64,000 bases of DNA. It comes from Sphingopyxis sp. YR583. GTDB taxonomy: Bacteria > Pseudomonadota > Alphaproteobacteria > Sphingomonadales > Sphingomonadaceae. A program made the translations under genes and the position numbers. A model generated the notes under the pieces. It saw nothing but the letters and a program-made list of their open reading frames with translations, did no database searches and had not been told where the DNA came from. The stretch is taken from the NCBI RefSeq assembly GCF_900108295.1, contig NZ_FNWK01000001.1:496001-560000 (forward strand), read 5' to 3'. Numbering within the stretch: position 1 is the stretch's first letter; the number at the start of each line of letters is the position of its first letter. Positions 1 through 8,090 of this stretch are shown piece after piece.

Positions 1-1020
1 ACCTTCACCCAGCTCGCCGCGACGATGCCGACGAGCAAGTTCGGCGAGCTGTTCCAATATAACAACCAGCTCGCCTCGGCGGCGGGCTATGTCGGCGGGC
101 ATATCCTCTATCCGAAGATGGAATTCGGCGCCGCCTATGACCGCGCGATGGAAGAGAAAGTCTTCAAGCCGCTCGGCATGAAGGACAGCACCTTCGATTA
201 TGCCGAGGGCATGGCGGGCAACTGGGCGGCACCGCACGGCCTCGATATCGACGGCAAGGTGACTTTGATGTCGAACGACTTCAACTGGTCACCCTATCCC
301 TATCGCCCCGCGGGCGCGGCCTTCTCCACCACTGCCGACATGGTGCGCTATGTCCAGCTCGAGCTGGGCAAGGGCATGCTCGACGGCAAGCGCGTGGTGA
401 GCGAAAAGAATCTGCTCGCGCGGCGTGAGAAGGGCGTGCAGGTCGGCCCCGACAGCTGGTACGGCATGGGTCTGTTCCAGCGCGACGCCTCGGGCGTACA
501 GGTCGTCACCCACGGCGGCACACTCGTCGGCTATCACAGCACCTGGTTCGCACTGCCCGAGTCTGGTGTCGGCATGGTGATCCTGACCAACAGCGATCCG
601 GGCGCATCGATGCTCGCGCCGACGCTCCGTCGCCTGCTTGAAATACTCTATGACGGCCAGCCCGAGGCGGCGCGCGACATCACCGCTGCTGCCACGCGGA
701 TCAAGGCGCAGGCGCCGGCCCGGCGCGAGCGGCTCACCTATCCGGGCGACCCGGCAGTGCTCGCCAATCTCGCGGGCCATTATCGCGACCCCTCGGTCGG
801 TCAGATCACGATCAGCGAGAAGAACGGCCAGAAGTGGGTCAAGGCCGGCTTCGTCGAGGGGCCGATCGCCACCCGCAAGAATGCCGACGGCAGCATGTCG
901 ATCATCTCGGTCGGTCCCGGCAATATCGGCGTCGATGCACTTGTCGGCATAAAGGACGGCAAACGCACGCTCAGCATCAACGACGGCCAGCAGACGCAAT
1001 ATCTGTACGTCGAAGACTGA
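1..1020 (+). CDS. Serine hydrolase, beta-lactamase/PBP-like family (5' end outside window)
   Basis: The reading frame is open from base 1, so the N-terminus and the S-x-x-K nucleophile motif lie upstream of the window. What remains shows a Y-N-N motif (about residue 19 of the visible part), the usual second motif of class C-like enzymes, and an H-G-G triad (in VTHGGTLVGYHSTW) that stands where KTG is found in beta-lactamases. Proteins of this family (Pfam Beta-lactamase) are usually secreted or periplasmic esterases or D-amino-acid peptidases rather than true beta-lactamases. A C-terminal domain of about 100 residues follows the catalytic domain. The amidohydrolase gene starts 20 bases downstream, so the two are probably cotranscribed and may both act on D-amino-acid or peptide substrates; that link is inference. 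Confidence 0.85.
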   Translation, partial: TFTQLAATMPTSKFGELFQYNNQLASAAGYVGGHILYPKMEFGAAYDRAMEEKVFKPLGMKDSTFDYAEGMAGNWAAPHGLDIDGKVTLMSNDFNWSPYPYRPAGAAFSTTADMVRYVQLELGKGMLDGKRVVSEKNLLARREKGVQVGPDSWYGMGLFQRDASGVQVVTHGGTLVGYHSTWFALPESGVGMVILTNSDPGASMLAPTLRRLLEILYDGQPEAARDITAAATRIKAQAPARRERLTYPGDPAVLANLAGHYRDPSVGQITISEKNGQKWVKAGFVEGPIATRKNADGSMSIISVGPGNIGVDALVGIKDGKRTLSINDGQQTQYLYVED

Positions 1021-1040
1021 CAACCAAGGGAGATTTCCGC

Positions 1041-2666
1041 ATGATCCGGCCGTTCGCGCTTGCCCTTGCCTCGGTGTTGCTCGTCGGCGCGGCCGCGCCG
1101 CCGCCCGCCGCCTATGACATCGTCATTCGCGGTGGCCGCGTGCTCGACGGCGCGGGCAATCCCTGGATTACCGCCGACGTCGCGATCAAGGATGGCCGCA
1201 TAGCACGCGTTGGCGTGATCGACGCCAAGGGGAAGCAGGAGATCGATGCAAGCGGGCGCTATGTCTCGCCGGGCTTCATCGACATGCTCGACCAGTCGGG
1301 ACGGACGCTGCTGCGTGACGGGTCGGCAGTGAACAAGCTGCATATGGGGGTCACCACGCTGATCGCCGGCGAAGGCGGCACCGCGGTGCCCGCGGGCGAA
1401 CTGGCGGGCTATTTCACCACGCTCGAGACGCAGGGCATCGCGGTCAATTTCGGCACCTATTATGGCGCGATCCAGGCGCGCGTGAAAGTGATGGGCGACG
1501 GTGCCGGCAGCCCGAGCGAAGAGCAGCTCAGCGCAATGGAAGATGAGGTGCGCACCGCGATGAAGGCGGGCGCTTTCGGCATTTCGTCGGCGCTGATCTA
1601 TTCGCCCGCCAGTTTTCAGGCGACCGACGATCTGGCCCGCCTCGCGGCGATCCCCGGCAAGTGCGGCGGCTTTTATGCGACGCATATGCGCGACGAGAGC
1701 GACAAATTGCTGGCCGCGATCGACGAGGCGGTTCAGATTGGTGAACGCAGCGGCGCCAAAGTCGAAATTTTCCACATCAAGGCCGCTTATGCTCCTTTGT
1801 GGGGCAAGCTGATGCCGCAGGCGATCGCCCGGATCGAGGCGGCGCGCGACCGCGGCCTCGACATCGGCGCGAACATCTATCCCTATCGCGCCGGCGGCAC
1901 CGGGCTCGACGTCACCATACCGACGCATGTCTTCGCCAAGGGCCGCGAGACCGCGCATGCAGCGCTGCGCGATCCCGCAGTGCGCGTACAGCTCAAGAAG
2001 GAACTCGCGGCCGGACCGCAGGCCGACTGGTCGAACCTCGTCCACGCCTCGGGCGGCTGGAAGAATGTGGTTCTCGCCAACGGGCAAGCCGAACAGTACA
2101 AGCGTTTCAACGGCCAGAATTTCGCCGACATCGGCAAGGCGCTGGGCAAGGATCCCGCCGACGCCGCGTGGGATATCTGGCTCGCCGCGTTGCCCGCACG
2201 CGCATCGGCGCTCTATTTCATGATGGACGAGAAGGACATCGACCTGGCGATGAAACAGCCGTGGGTCAGCGTCGGAACCGACGCCTCGGCCGCGGACAGC
2301 AGTGTCGACCCCGAAACCGCCGGGCGGCCGCATCCGCGCTCCTATGGCACCTTTCCCCGCATCATCGCCGAATATGTGCAGGCGCGGCCGGTCCTCACGC
2401 TGCCCGACGCAATCCGCAAGATGACCGGCTGGCCCGCGCAGCGGCTCGGCCTTTCCGATCGCGGGCTACTGCGTGAAGGGATGCGCGCCGATATCGTCGT
2501 CTTCGATCTTGCGACGATCAAGGACCGCGCGACCTATGAAGCGCCGGCAACCGCACCCGACGGCATCGGCGACGTGATCGTCAACGGCGTCGTTGCGCTG
2601 GCCAAGGGACAGCCGACCGGATCACGCAGCGGTAGCGTCTTGCGTCACGCATGTACCGCTATCTGA
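1041..2666 (+). CDS. D-aminoacylase-like amidohydrolase, secreted
   Basis: 541 residues. The ATG at 1041 has AGGGAG upstream and starts a clear signal peptide (about 20 residues, ending near AAAPPP). The body matches the N-acyl-D-amino-acid deacylase branch of the amidohydrolase superfamily: an N-terminal beta strand region with GGRVLDGAG, a PGFID motif, THMRDES and IFHIKA (the histidines that bind the tight metal in D-aminoacylases), and VGTDAS with the catalytic aspartate. Two usual metal sites are changed: PGFID is followed by MLDQ instead of HTH, and the GNCG cysteine position reads GEGG. It follows the serine hydrolase gene by 20 bases. The 3' end overlaps the opposing cation-efflux gene by 45 bases. 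Confidence 0.85.
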   Translation: MIRPFALALASVLLVGAAAPPPAAYDIVIRGGRVLDGAGNPWITADVAIKDGRIARVGVIDAKGKQEIDASGRYVSPGFIDMLDQSGRTLLRDGSAVNKLHMGVTTLIAGEGGTAVPAGELAGYFTTLETQGIAVNFGTYYGAIQARVKVMGDGAGSPSEEQLSAMEDEVRTAMKAGAFGISSALIYSPASFQATDDLARLAAIPGKCGGFYATHMRDESDKLLAAIDEAVQIGERSGAKVEIFHIKAAYAPLWGKLMPQAIARIEAARDRGLDIGANIYPYRAGGTGLDVTIPTHVFAKGRETAHAALRDPAVRVQLKKELAAGPQADWSNLVHASGGWKNVVLANGQAEQYKRFNGQNFADIGKALGKDPADAAWDIWLAALPARASALYFMMDEKDIDLAMKQPWVSVGTDASAADSSVDPETAGRPHPRSYGTFPRIIAEYVQARPVLTLPDAIRKMTGWPAQRLGLSDRGLLREGMRADIVVFDLATIKDRATYEAPATAPDGIGDVIVNGVVALAKGQPTGSRSGSVLRHACTAI

Positions 2667-3287
2667 GGTCGGCGTGGCGGCAAGTTCGCCGCGCGCCTGC
2701 CTGAACACTTCGATGCTGCCCCAGATCGCGAGCGCCGCCATGATCGCGGCGACGGCGAGGTCGGGCCAGCTGCGTCCGGTGCCGAAGACGCCGAGCGCCG
2801 CGCCCATCACCGCGATATTGCCGATCGCGTCGTTGCGCGAGCAGATCCACACCGAGCGCATATTGGCGTCGCCGGTCCGGTAACGATAGAGCATCAGCGC
2901 GACCGCGACATTGGCCGCGAGCGCGAGCGCACCGATCAGCCCCATCGTCTCGGCATGCGGCGCCGATCCCGTGACGAAACCCCAGACCGCCGATCCGAAC
3001 ACCCACAGGCCAAAGACGAGCATCGTTCCCGCCTTCAGCAGGGCGGCGCGCGCACGCCACGCAAGCGCCATGCCCGCGACGCCGAGGCTGATCGCATAAT
3101 TGGCACTGTCGCCGAGGAAATCGAGCGCGTCGGCTTGCAGCGCGCGCGACTCCGCCGCGACGCCCGCGACAATCTCGACGCCGAACATCGCGGCGTTGAT
3201 CAGAAGCGCGATCCACAGGATCCGCCGCCATTTGGGATCGTTCAGCGCGGTCTTGCCGCTTTTGCCGGCACAACATTGATCGGCCAT
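2622..3287 (-). CDS. Cation diffusion facilitator-type transporter
   Basis: 221 residues with an N-terminal CC pair (MADQCCAGK) and about six hydrophobic segments. The ALDFLGDSANY stretch resembles the metal-binding H/D-x-x-x-D signature in helix 2 of CDF transporters, and ICSRNDAIGN resembles the helix 5 D-x-x-x-D/N site. The cytoplasmic C-terminal domain typical of CDF proteins is missing, so this is a short membrane-only form. It is divergently transcribed from a CadR/PbrR-like MerR gene and has a textbook MerR-type promoter in front of it, so induction by a divalent metal such as Zn, Cd, Pb or Co is likely. Which metal cannot be read from the sequence. Confidence 0.85.
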   Translation of the reverse strand: MADQCCAGKSGKTALNDPKWRRILWIALLINAAMFGVEIVAGVAAESRALQADALDFLGDSANYAISLGVAGMALAWRARAALLKAGTMLVFGLWVFGSAVWGFVTGSAPHAETMGLIGALALAANVAVALMLYRYRTGDANMRSVWICSRNDAIGNIAVMGAALGVFGTGRSWPDLAVAAIMAALAIWGSIEVFRQARGELAATPTSDSGTCVTQDATAA

Positions 3288-3322
3288 CGCCGAATTCTCC
3301 TGTTATCTTCGAGTCGGCGCCC

Positions 3323-3353
3323 TATATGCACTCTGTAGCAACTACAGGGTCAA
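3323..3353 (-). promoter_or_regulatory. MerR-type promoter/operator of the cation efflux gene
   Basis: Read on the minus strand, a -35 TTGACC (3348-3353) and a -10 CATATA (3323-3328) are separated by 19 bases, the overlong spacer that MerR regulators need. The spacer holds an interrupted palindrome (3330-3350, arms ACTCTGTAG and CTACAGGGT with CAA between on the plus strand), which closely matches operators of the CadR/PbrR/ZntR group. Confidence 0.85.
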
Positions 3354-3356
3354 GCG

Positions 3357-3767
3357 ATGAAGATCGGCGAATTGTCGCGTGCCACCGGCACGAATATCGA
3401 AACCATCCGCTATTATGAGCGTATCGGCCTGCTCCCCGCACCCGGCCGGACGGCGGCAAACTACCGCAGCTATGGCGACGCGCATCGCTCGCGGCTGAGC
3501 TTCGTGCGCCATTCGCGCGAGCTGGGGTTCACGATCGAAGAAATCCGGTCGCTGCTCGACCTGTCGGACGACCCGGCACGCGACTGCAGCGAGGCCGACC
3601 GGATCGCCACCACGCATCTGGAACAGGTCGAGGCAAAGATTGCGCAATTGACCCGGCTCCGCGACGAACTCGCCCGCATCGTCGGGCGATGCCGCGGAGG
3701 GATCGCCGCCGACTGCCGGGTGATCGAAGCGCTCGGCGATCACCGCCACTGCGAAAACGCACATTGA
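3357..3767 (+). CDS. MerR family metal-responsive regulator (CadR/PbrR-like)
   Basis: 136 residues. The N-terminal winged helix-turn-helix starts MKIGELSRATGTNIETIRYY, a typical MerR signature. A dimerisation helix follows, then a C-terminal metal-binding part with cysteines in ARDCSEAD, GRCRG and ADCRVIEAL, the three-cysteine pattern of CadR/PbrR-type regulators, plus a His/Cys tail (HRHCENAH). It probably represses, and in metal-bound form activates, the divergent efflux gene through the operator at 3330-3350. Its ATG lies only 7 bases from that palindrome, so it likely controls its own expression too. The metal could be Pb, Cd, Zn or Co. Confidence 0.9.
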   Translation: MKIGELSRATGTNIETIRYYERIGLLPAPGRTAANYRSYGDAHRSRLSFVRHSRELGFTIEEIRSLLDLSDDPARDCSEADRIATTHLEQVEAKIAQLTRLRDELARIVGRCRGGIAADCRVIEALGDHRHCENAH

Positions 3768-3782
3768 TTGGGGAAAGGTGGG

Positions 3783-3845
3783 ACGATTCTGTTGCCCGGC
3801 TCGTCCCCAGCCGCTGGTATCCGATTCTGTTGCCCGGTTCGGTCC
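3783..3845. repeat. Tandem pair of about 23-bp repeats beside the tmRNA gene
   Basis: CGATTCTGTTGCCCGG occurs at 3783 and again at 3822, each followed by a similar TCG-rich tail, giving a 39-base period. Between the copies is the small palindrome CCAGCGGCTGG. They lie just past the 3' side of the tmRNA coding piece. They may belong to the precursor or its processing and termination region. Confidence 0.6.
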
Positions 3846-4110
3846 GAACCGCGTTCTATTTGTCTAACCTTAGGCCGTGAGGCTTATCGGTTAGGCAGCA
3901 AGAGCGAGTGCTTCGTTATCGTTAGCACCTATTGGTTTTGAGCCTTTAACGGGTTACTCAGCCCGGAAGAAAACATCGTCTTTGAACACACGTCGATCCT
4001 GGTTCGGCCCCGTCAGAAGCCCGCGCGCCCATCGAAGAAACGCGGGTTTGTGGTGGAGCCGCCGGGTACTGCCCCCGGGTCCGCTGTGTCTATTCCACGA
4101 CACCATTTAT
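3834..4110 (-). ncRNA. ssrA: tmRNA, two-piece (circularly permuted) form
   Basis: On the minus strand the acceptor piece comes first: a T-arm (CCGGG/CCCGG with loop GGCAGTA) and then CGGCTCCACCA, whose 3' A is at 4051. After a spacer of about 39 bases the coding piece begins at 4011 with GGGGCCGAACCAGGATCGAC, the usual tmRNA 5' end. The two ends pair as a 7-bp acceptor stem with a G3-U70 wobble, the alanine identity signal. The tag reading frame is at 3891-3926 and encodes ANDNEALALAA followed by TAA. This layout is known for alphaproteobacteria. The outer limits of both pieces are estimates. tmRNA with SmpB rescues stalled ribosomes and marks the products for proteolysis. Confidence 0.93.
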
Positions 4111-4149
4111 CCTCATAGCCGGTCGAAACCGGCACAACCCATATAGGAA

Positions 4150-4182
4150 GCCCGCCCGCACTTGGAAAGAGCGCAGGCGGGC
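4150..4182 (-). terminator. Terminator-like hairpin downstream of mscL
   Basis: Read on the minus strand, GCCCGCCTGCGC (4182-4171) can pair with GTGCGGGCGGGC (4161-4150) around a 9-base loop, with only two imperfect positions. TTCCTATAT follows. It stands 28 bases after the mscL stop codon. Confidence 0.7.
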
Positions 4183-4210
4183 CATTCGTCCCGTAACGGG
4201 CCCGGCTCCC

Positions 4211-4627
4211 TTATTTCTTTCGCAATTCGTCGCGGATTTCGGTGAGGATATCGACCTCGCTCGGGCCGGCAGGCGCGTCGGGCGCCTTGCGCACGACCTT
4301 GTTCACCGCCTTCACCAGCAGGAAGATGATCCATGCCAGGATCAGGAAGTTGATCGTCGCGGTGATGAAGGCGCCATAGCCGAACATCGCGACCCCAGCC
4401 TCCTTCAGCTTGGCATAGTCGGTCGGCGAGACGCCGGCGGGCACGTCGCCCAGCAGGATGAACATGTTCGAGAAATCGACACCGCCAAAGATCGCGCCAA
4501 CGACGGGCATGATGATATCTTCGGTCAGCGACTTGGTGATCGTCGCAAACGCGCCGCCAATGATGACGCCGACCGCGAGGTCGATCACATTGCCGCGTGC
4601 GATAAATTCCCTGAATTCACTCAGCAT
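4211..4627 (-). CDS. mscL: Large-conductance mechanosensitive channel MscL
   Basis: 138 residues, normal for the family. The N-terminal amphipathic helix and first membrane helix ([20 protein letters not shown]) carry the strongly conserved pore-lining signature, including the glycine-rich hydrophobic gate. A periplasmic loop leads to the second membrane helix (about residues 83-107), and a charged C-terminal helix follows. The protein opens under membrane tension to release solutes on hypo-osmotic shock. It is monocistronic here, divergent from lemA and followed by a hairpin. Confidence 0.97.
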   Translation of the reverse strand: MLSEFREFIARGNVIDLAVGVIIGGAFATITKSLTEDIIMPVVGAIFGGVDFSNMFILLGDVPAGVSPTDYAKLKEAGVAMFGYGAFITATINFLILAWIIFLLVKAVNKVVRKAPDAPAGPSEVDILTEIRDELRKK

Positions 4628-4748
4628 CTTGTCGTACCCCGAATTGTTGAACCTTTACCGAAACGTGCCGCGACGATTGCACAAAGGCAAGCAGCTTCCT
4701 ATTATGTGTATTGTTGCGGCAAAACGCCGCCGGAGGGAGTTTTTGACC

Positions 4749-5345
4749 ATGACCTATCGTTCCGCTCGCTGGTTGATCCTGCCTGTCGCCGCGATGAGCC
4801 TGTCCGCCTGCGGCATCAACAGCGTCCCGACCAAGGAGGAGGCCGCCAAGGCCAAATGGGCGAATGTGGAGGCCGCTTATCAGCGCCGCGCCGACCTGAT
4901 CCCGAACCTCGTCGAAACCGCCAAGGGCGCCGCGAAAATCGAACAGTCGACGCTCGAAGGCGTGATTCAGGCACGCGCCTCGGCGACACAGGTCAAGCTC
5001 AGCACCGACGATTTGAACGATCCTGCCAAGGTGCAGGCGTTTCAGCAAGCGCAGGGCAATGTGTCGGGCGCGCTCGGCCGCCTGCTCGTCACCGTCGAGC
5101 AATATCCCGACCTCAAGAGCCAGGCGCGTTTTGCCGACCTGATGACCCAGCTCGAGGGCACCGAGAACCGCATCAATGTGACGGTGCAGGACTATAATTC
5201 TGCAGTGCAGGATTATAACACGACGATCCGTACCTTCCCCGACATCATCGGTGCCAAGATCGTTCATGGTGCGCAGCCGATGACCCCGTACCGCGCGGTC
5301 ACGCCTAACGCCAACCAGGCACCGAAGGTCGACTTCGGACAATAA
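4749..5345 (+). CDS. LemA family lipoprotein
   Basis: 198 residues from the ATG at 4749, preceded by GGAGGGAG. The start gives a lipoprotein signal with lipobox LSAC (cysteine near residue 20), which supports this start over any longer reading. The remainder is the LemA domain: an N-terminal WANVEAAYQRRADLIPNLV helix and further long helices forming a bundle. The function of LemA proteins is not settled. They are often encoded beside TPM-domain proteins, as here, where two such genes follow at once. Confidence 0.92.
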   Translation: MTYRSARWLILPVAAMSLSACGINSVPTKEEAAKAKWANVEAAYQRRADLIPNLVETAKGAAKIEQSTLEGVIQARASATQVKLSTDDLNDPAKVQAFQQAQGNVSGALGRLLVTVEQYPDLKSQARFADLMTQLEGTENRINVTVQDYNSAVQDYNTTIRTFPDIIGAKIVHGAQPMTPYRAVTPNANQAPKVDFGQ

Positions 5346-5346
5346 G

Positions 5347-6195
5347 GTGGCCCTGCCCGCCCCGTTCCGTTTGCTGACGGCAGCGGCCCTTTCGGGGCTG
5401 CTGCTGTTCGCGGCGCCTGCCGCGGCGCAGAGCTTCCCCAAACTCGCGGGCAATCCGGTCGTCGATCAGGCCGATATCATCCCCGCAGCCGAAGAAGCGG
5501 CGCTCAACACCCAATTGCTCGAGCTTCAGCAAAAGACGGGCCACCAACTCGTCGTCGCAACGGTCAGCGACCTCGAAGGCAACGATGTCGCCGATTACGG
5601 CTACCGGCTCGGCCGCGAATGGCAGATCGGCGACAAGGAGAAGGACGACGGCGTCGTCTTCCTGATCGCGCCGAACGAGCGACGTATGAACATTTCGGTC
5701 GGCTATGGTCTGGAGCCGATCCTGACCGACGCCCTTTCAGGCCGGATCATCCGCGACGTCGTGACACCAAAATTCAAGGCGGGCGACATGCCCGGCGGCA
5801 TCCAGGACGGCGTCAACGCGATCGCACAACAGATCCAGTTGACGCCCGAGGAAGCCGCAGCGCGCGCCGCTGCCGCCGACAAGGCCGAACGCGACCGCGC
5901 CGACGACGGCAATTTCGGCGGACTGTTCTTCATCGGCTTCATCTTTTTCATCTTCTTCGTCATCCCATGGCTGTCGAGCCGGTCGCGACGCGGCAAGAAA
6001 CGGCGCAAGGAAAGCCCGTGGGGTGCTCCGCCGATCATCATCTGGGGCGGCGATGACGACGATCATTGGGGATCCGGTGGCGGCTCGTCTTGGGGCGGTG
6101 GCGGTTCGAGCTGGGGCGGTGGAGGCGGCGGCTTCGGCGGCTTCTCGGGCGGCGGCGGATCGTTCGGGGGAGGTGGCGCCTCGGGCGGCTGGTAA
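5347..6195 (+). CDS. TPM domain-containing protein (YgcG family), membrane-anchored
   Basis: 282 residues starting at a GTG one base after the lemA stop. A signal peptide (ending in APAAAQS) precedes a TPM/YgcG domain (about residues 35-160, with the VDQADIIPAAEE start and a VVATVSDLEG strand). A single membrane helix (IGFIFFIFFVIPWL) follows, then a tail that is basic and next very rich in Gly, Ser and Trp. This matches proteins annotated as YgcG or TPM_phosphatase. The glycine-rich tail is typical and low in complexity. It is probably translated together with lemA. Confidence 0.9.
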   Translation: MALPAPFRLLTAAALSGLLLFAAPAAAQSFPKLAGNPVVDQADIIPAAEEAALNTQLLELQQKTGHQLVVATVSDLEGNDVADYGYRLGREWQIGDKEKDDGVVFLIAPNERRMNISVGYGLEPILTDALSGRIIRDVVTPKFKAGDMPGGIQDGVNAIAQQIQLTPEEAAARAAAADKAERDRADDGNFGGLFFIGFIFFIFFVIPWLSSRSRRGKKRRKESPWGAPPIIIWGGDDDDHWGSGGGSSWGGGGSSWGGGGGGFGGFSGGGGSFGGGGASGGW

Positions 6196-6207
6196 GGGAG
6201 CGGACCG

Positions 6208-6888
6208 ATGAAAGTCAGCCATGTCAGCGAAACCGACCACGATATCGTCACCGCGGCAGTCGCCGCGGCCGAAGCGCATACGAGCGGCGAGATCGTCACA
6301 GTCGTTGCCGGAAAATCGAACGATTACGATGACGTCGCGCTCGTATGGGCGAGCATCATCGCCTTTCTCGCCATGTCGATCGTCGCGCTTTTTCCCGAAT
6401 TCTACCGCACCCTCTATGACCGGCTGACGGGCGGCTGGGGACATGAGCTTACTGCAAATCAATGGCTTGGAACGGTGATCGCGATCGGCGTCGTCAAATG
6501 GATCGGCATGTGGCTGATCCTGCTGTGGCGGCCGCTGCGCATGGCGCTGACCCCGCGCAGCATCAAGGCCGAACGCGTCCGCGCCCGCGCGATCGACCTG
6601 TTCAAGGTCGGAACCGAAGGCAAGACGTCGGGCCGCACCGGCGTCCTGCTCTACCTCAGCCTCAAGGAACATCGCGCCGACATCGTCGCCGACGAAGCGA
6701 TAGCGGCGAAAGTCTCCGCGGATGTCTGGGGCGATGCGATGGCCGCACTGATCGAGCGCACGCGCGCGGGACGCCCCGGCGAGGGCATGGCCGAAGCGGT
6801 GCGCCAGATGGGCATCGTCCTTGCCGCGCATTTCCCGCGCGGCAGCGAAAATCCGAACGAACTCCCCGACCGCCTGATCGAACTCTAA
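6208..6888 (+). CDS. TPM domain-containing membrane protein
   Basis: 226 residues with GGGAGCGG in front of the ATG. It starts with the short TPM-like segment (ETDHDIVTAAVAAAE, SGEIVTVVAG), has two hydrophobic helices (about residues 45-65 and 90-115), and then the second part of the TPM fold (EHRADIVADEAIAAKV). Together with the preceding gene it makes the common lemA plus two TPM genes arrangement. The role is probably in the cell envelope but unproven. Confidence 0.88.
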   Translation: MKVSHVSETDHDIVTAAVAAAEAHTSGEIVTVVAGKSNDYDDVALVWASIIAFLAMSIVALFPEFYRTLYDRLTGGWGHELTANQWLGTVIAIGVVKWIGMWLILLWRPLRMALTPRSIKAERVRARAIDLFKVGTEGKTSGRTGVLLYLSLKEHRADIVADEAIAAKVSADVWGDAMAALIERTRAGRPGEGMAEAVRQMGIVLAAHFPRGSENPNELPDRLIEL

Positions 6889-6899
6889 AAGGAAAAGCC

Positions 6900-7445
6900 A
6901 TGAGCCGCCCCGGCCCCGAAACCCCCATCGAAACGCGGTGGGAAGGCCGCTTCATCGCGGTCAAGCAGCAGGGTACATGGGAATATGTCTCGCGCTCGCG
7001 CGGCATTCATGCGGCGGTGATCCTAGCGATCGACGAGGATGAAACGGGCCGCCATGTCATCCTCGTCGAGCAATATCGCGTGCCGCTGAAGGTCCAATGC
7101 CTCGAATTGCCGGCAGGTCTGGTCGGTGACGAGACCGCGGGCGAAGCGCCCGAAATCGCGGCCGCGCGCGAGTTGGAAGAGGAAACCGGCTATCGTGCCG
7201 AGCATTGGCGCACCGTCGGAGAATTCTACAGCTCGCCGGGGATGGTCAGCGAAAGCTTCACCCTGCTGGTCGCGACCGGGCTGACGAAAATCAGCGACGG
7301 CGGCGGCGTCGATGGCGAGGATATCGTCGTCCACCGTGTACCGCTGGACGGCATCGCCGACTTCGTTGCGGCGAAACGGGCCGAAGGCTGCGGCATCGAT
7401 GTCCGTGTGGCAATGCTGCTCGCCGGCGGGCTGCTCGGCGCCTAG
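6900..7445 (+). CDS. NUDIX hydrolase, ADP-ribose pyrophosphatase type
   Basis: 181 residues. The ATG at 6900 follows AAGGAAAAGCC, 11 bases after the previous stop. A full Nudix box is present (G-x5-E-x7-REL-x-EE-x-GY, in GDETAGE...RELEEETGY), with the upstream VEQYR and LELPAG motifs that mark ADP-ribose/nucleoside-diphosphate-sugar hydrolases such as NudF/NudE. The expected reaction is cleavage of ADP-ribose to AMP and ribose 5-phosphate, though the substrate is not certain. The stop codon overlaps the end of the opposed rhomboid gene by 4 bases. Confidence 0.9.
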   Translation: MSRPGPETPIETRWEGRFIAVKQQGTWEYVSRSRGIHAAVILAIDEDETGRHVILVEQYRVPLKVQCLELPAGLVGDETAGEAPEIAAARELEEETGYRAEHWRTVGEFYSSPGMVSESFTLLVATGLTKISDGGGVDGEDIVVHRVPLDGIADFVAAKRAEGCGIDVRVAMLLAGGLLGA

Positions 7446-8077
7446 CGCGCCCCGAAGCGCCAGCGGAGCAGCGGCCGCGCGAGAAATAGCCCGGCGAGGA
7501 ATCCGCCTACATGCGCCCAGATCGCGACCGCGCCAAACCCGCCGCCGCCAGCAAAGCCAATAAGCAGTTGAAGCCCGATCCACGCGGCAGCGAGCCACAG
7601 CGCGCGCACCCAATGGCCCGGGATCGGCCCGATCGCAGAGGCCTGCGACCGGCTGAAAATCAGGGCGAAAACTGCGATCAGCGCCGAGATCGCCCCGCTC
7701 GCGCCGATCATCGGCACCGCAGAGGCTGGATCGGCGAAATATTGCGCGAGCGCGCCGCCATAGGCGCCAGCAACGAGCAGCAGCGCCATCGCCTTCGACC
7801 CAAGCGGCGCCTCGAGCTGGCGGCCGATGAACAGCAGCACCACCATGTTGAACGCGATGTGCAACACGCCCCCGTGCAGAAAGGCAGACGACAACGGCGT
7901 CAGCACGAAAGGAACCAGCGTTCCGGGCGGCAGGATCAGCTCGCTGCCGAAACGCGCAGGGATGAACCCCGCGCGCACGATTGCGTCGATCTGGAAACCG
8001 GTGATCCAGAGGAGAAGGAAGACGACGACACAAGCGAGGGCATAGCCCGTTACCAGCGGCGCATCCTGCGGCTTCAT
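7442..8077 (-). CDS. Rhomboid family intramembrane serine protease
   Basis: 211 residues with six or more hydrophobic segments. The catalytic serine is in the GASG motif (about Ser127) and the catalytic histidine is in WAHVGGFLAG (about His189). The loop with FLHGGVLHIAFNM carries the usual H-x-x-H-x-x-x-N of helix 2. Rhomboids cleave membrane-anchored substrates inside the bilayer, and the substrate here is unknown. The gene lies 13 bases downstream of greA and points the same way, so the two may be cotranscribed. Confidence 0.93.
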   Translation of the reverse strand: MKPQDAPLVTGYALACVVVFLLLWITGFQIDAIVRAGFIPARFGSELILPPGTLVPFVLTPLSSAFLHGGVLHIAFNMVVLLFIGRQLEAPLGSKAMALLLVAGAYGGALAQYFADPASAVPMIGASGAISALIAVFALIFSRSQASAIGPIPGHWVRALWLAAAWIGLQLLIGFAGGGGFGAVAIWAHVGGFLAGLFLARPLLRWRFGAR

Positions 8078-8090
8078 CCTCCGTCGCCCG

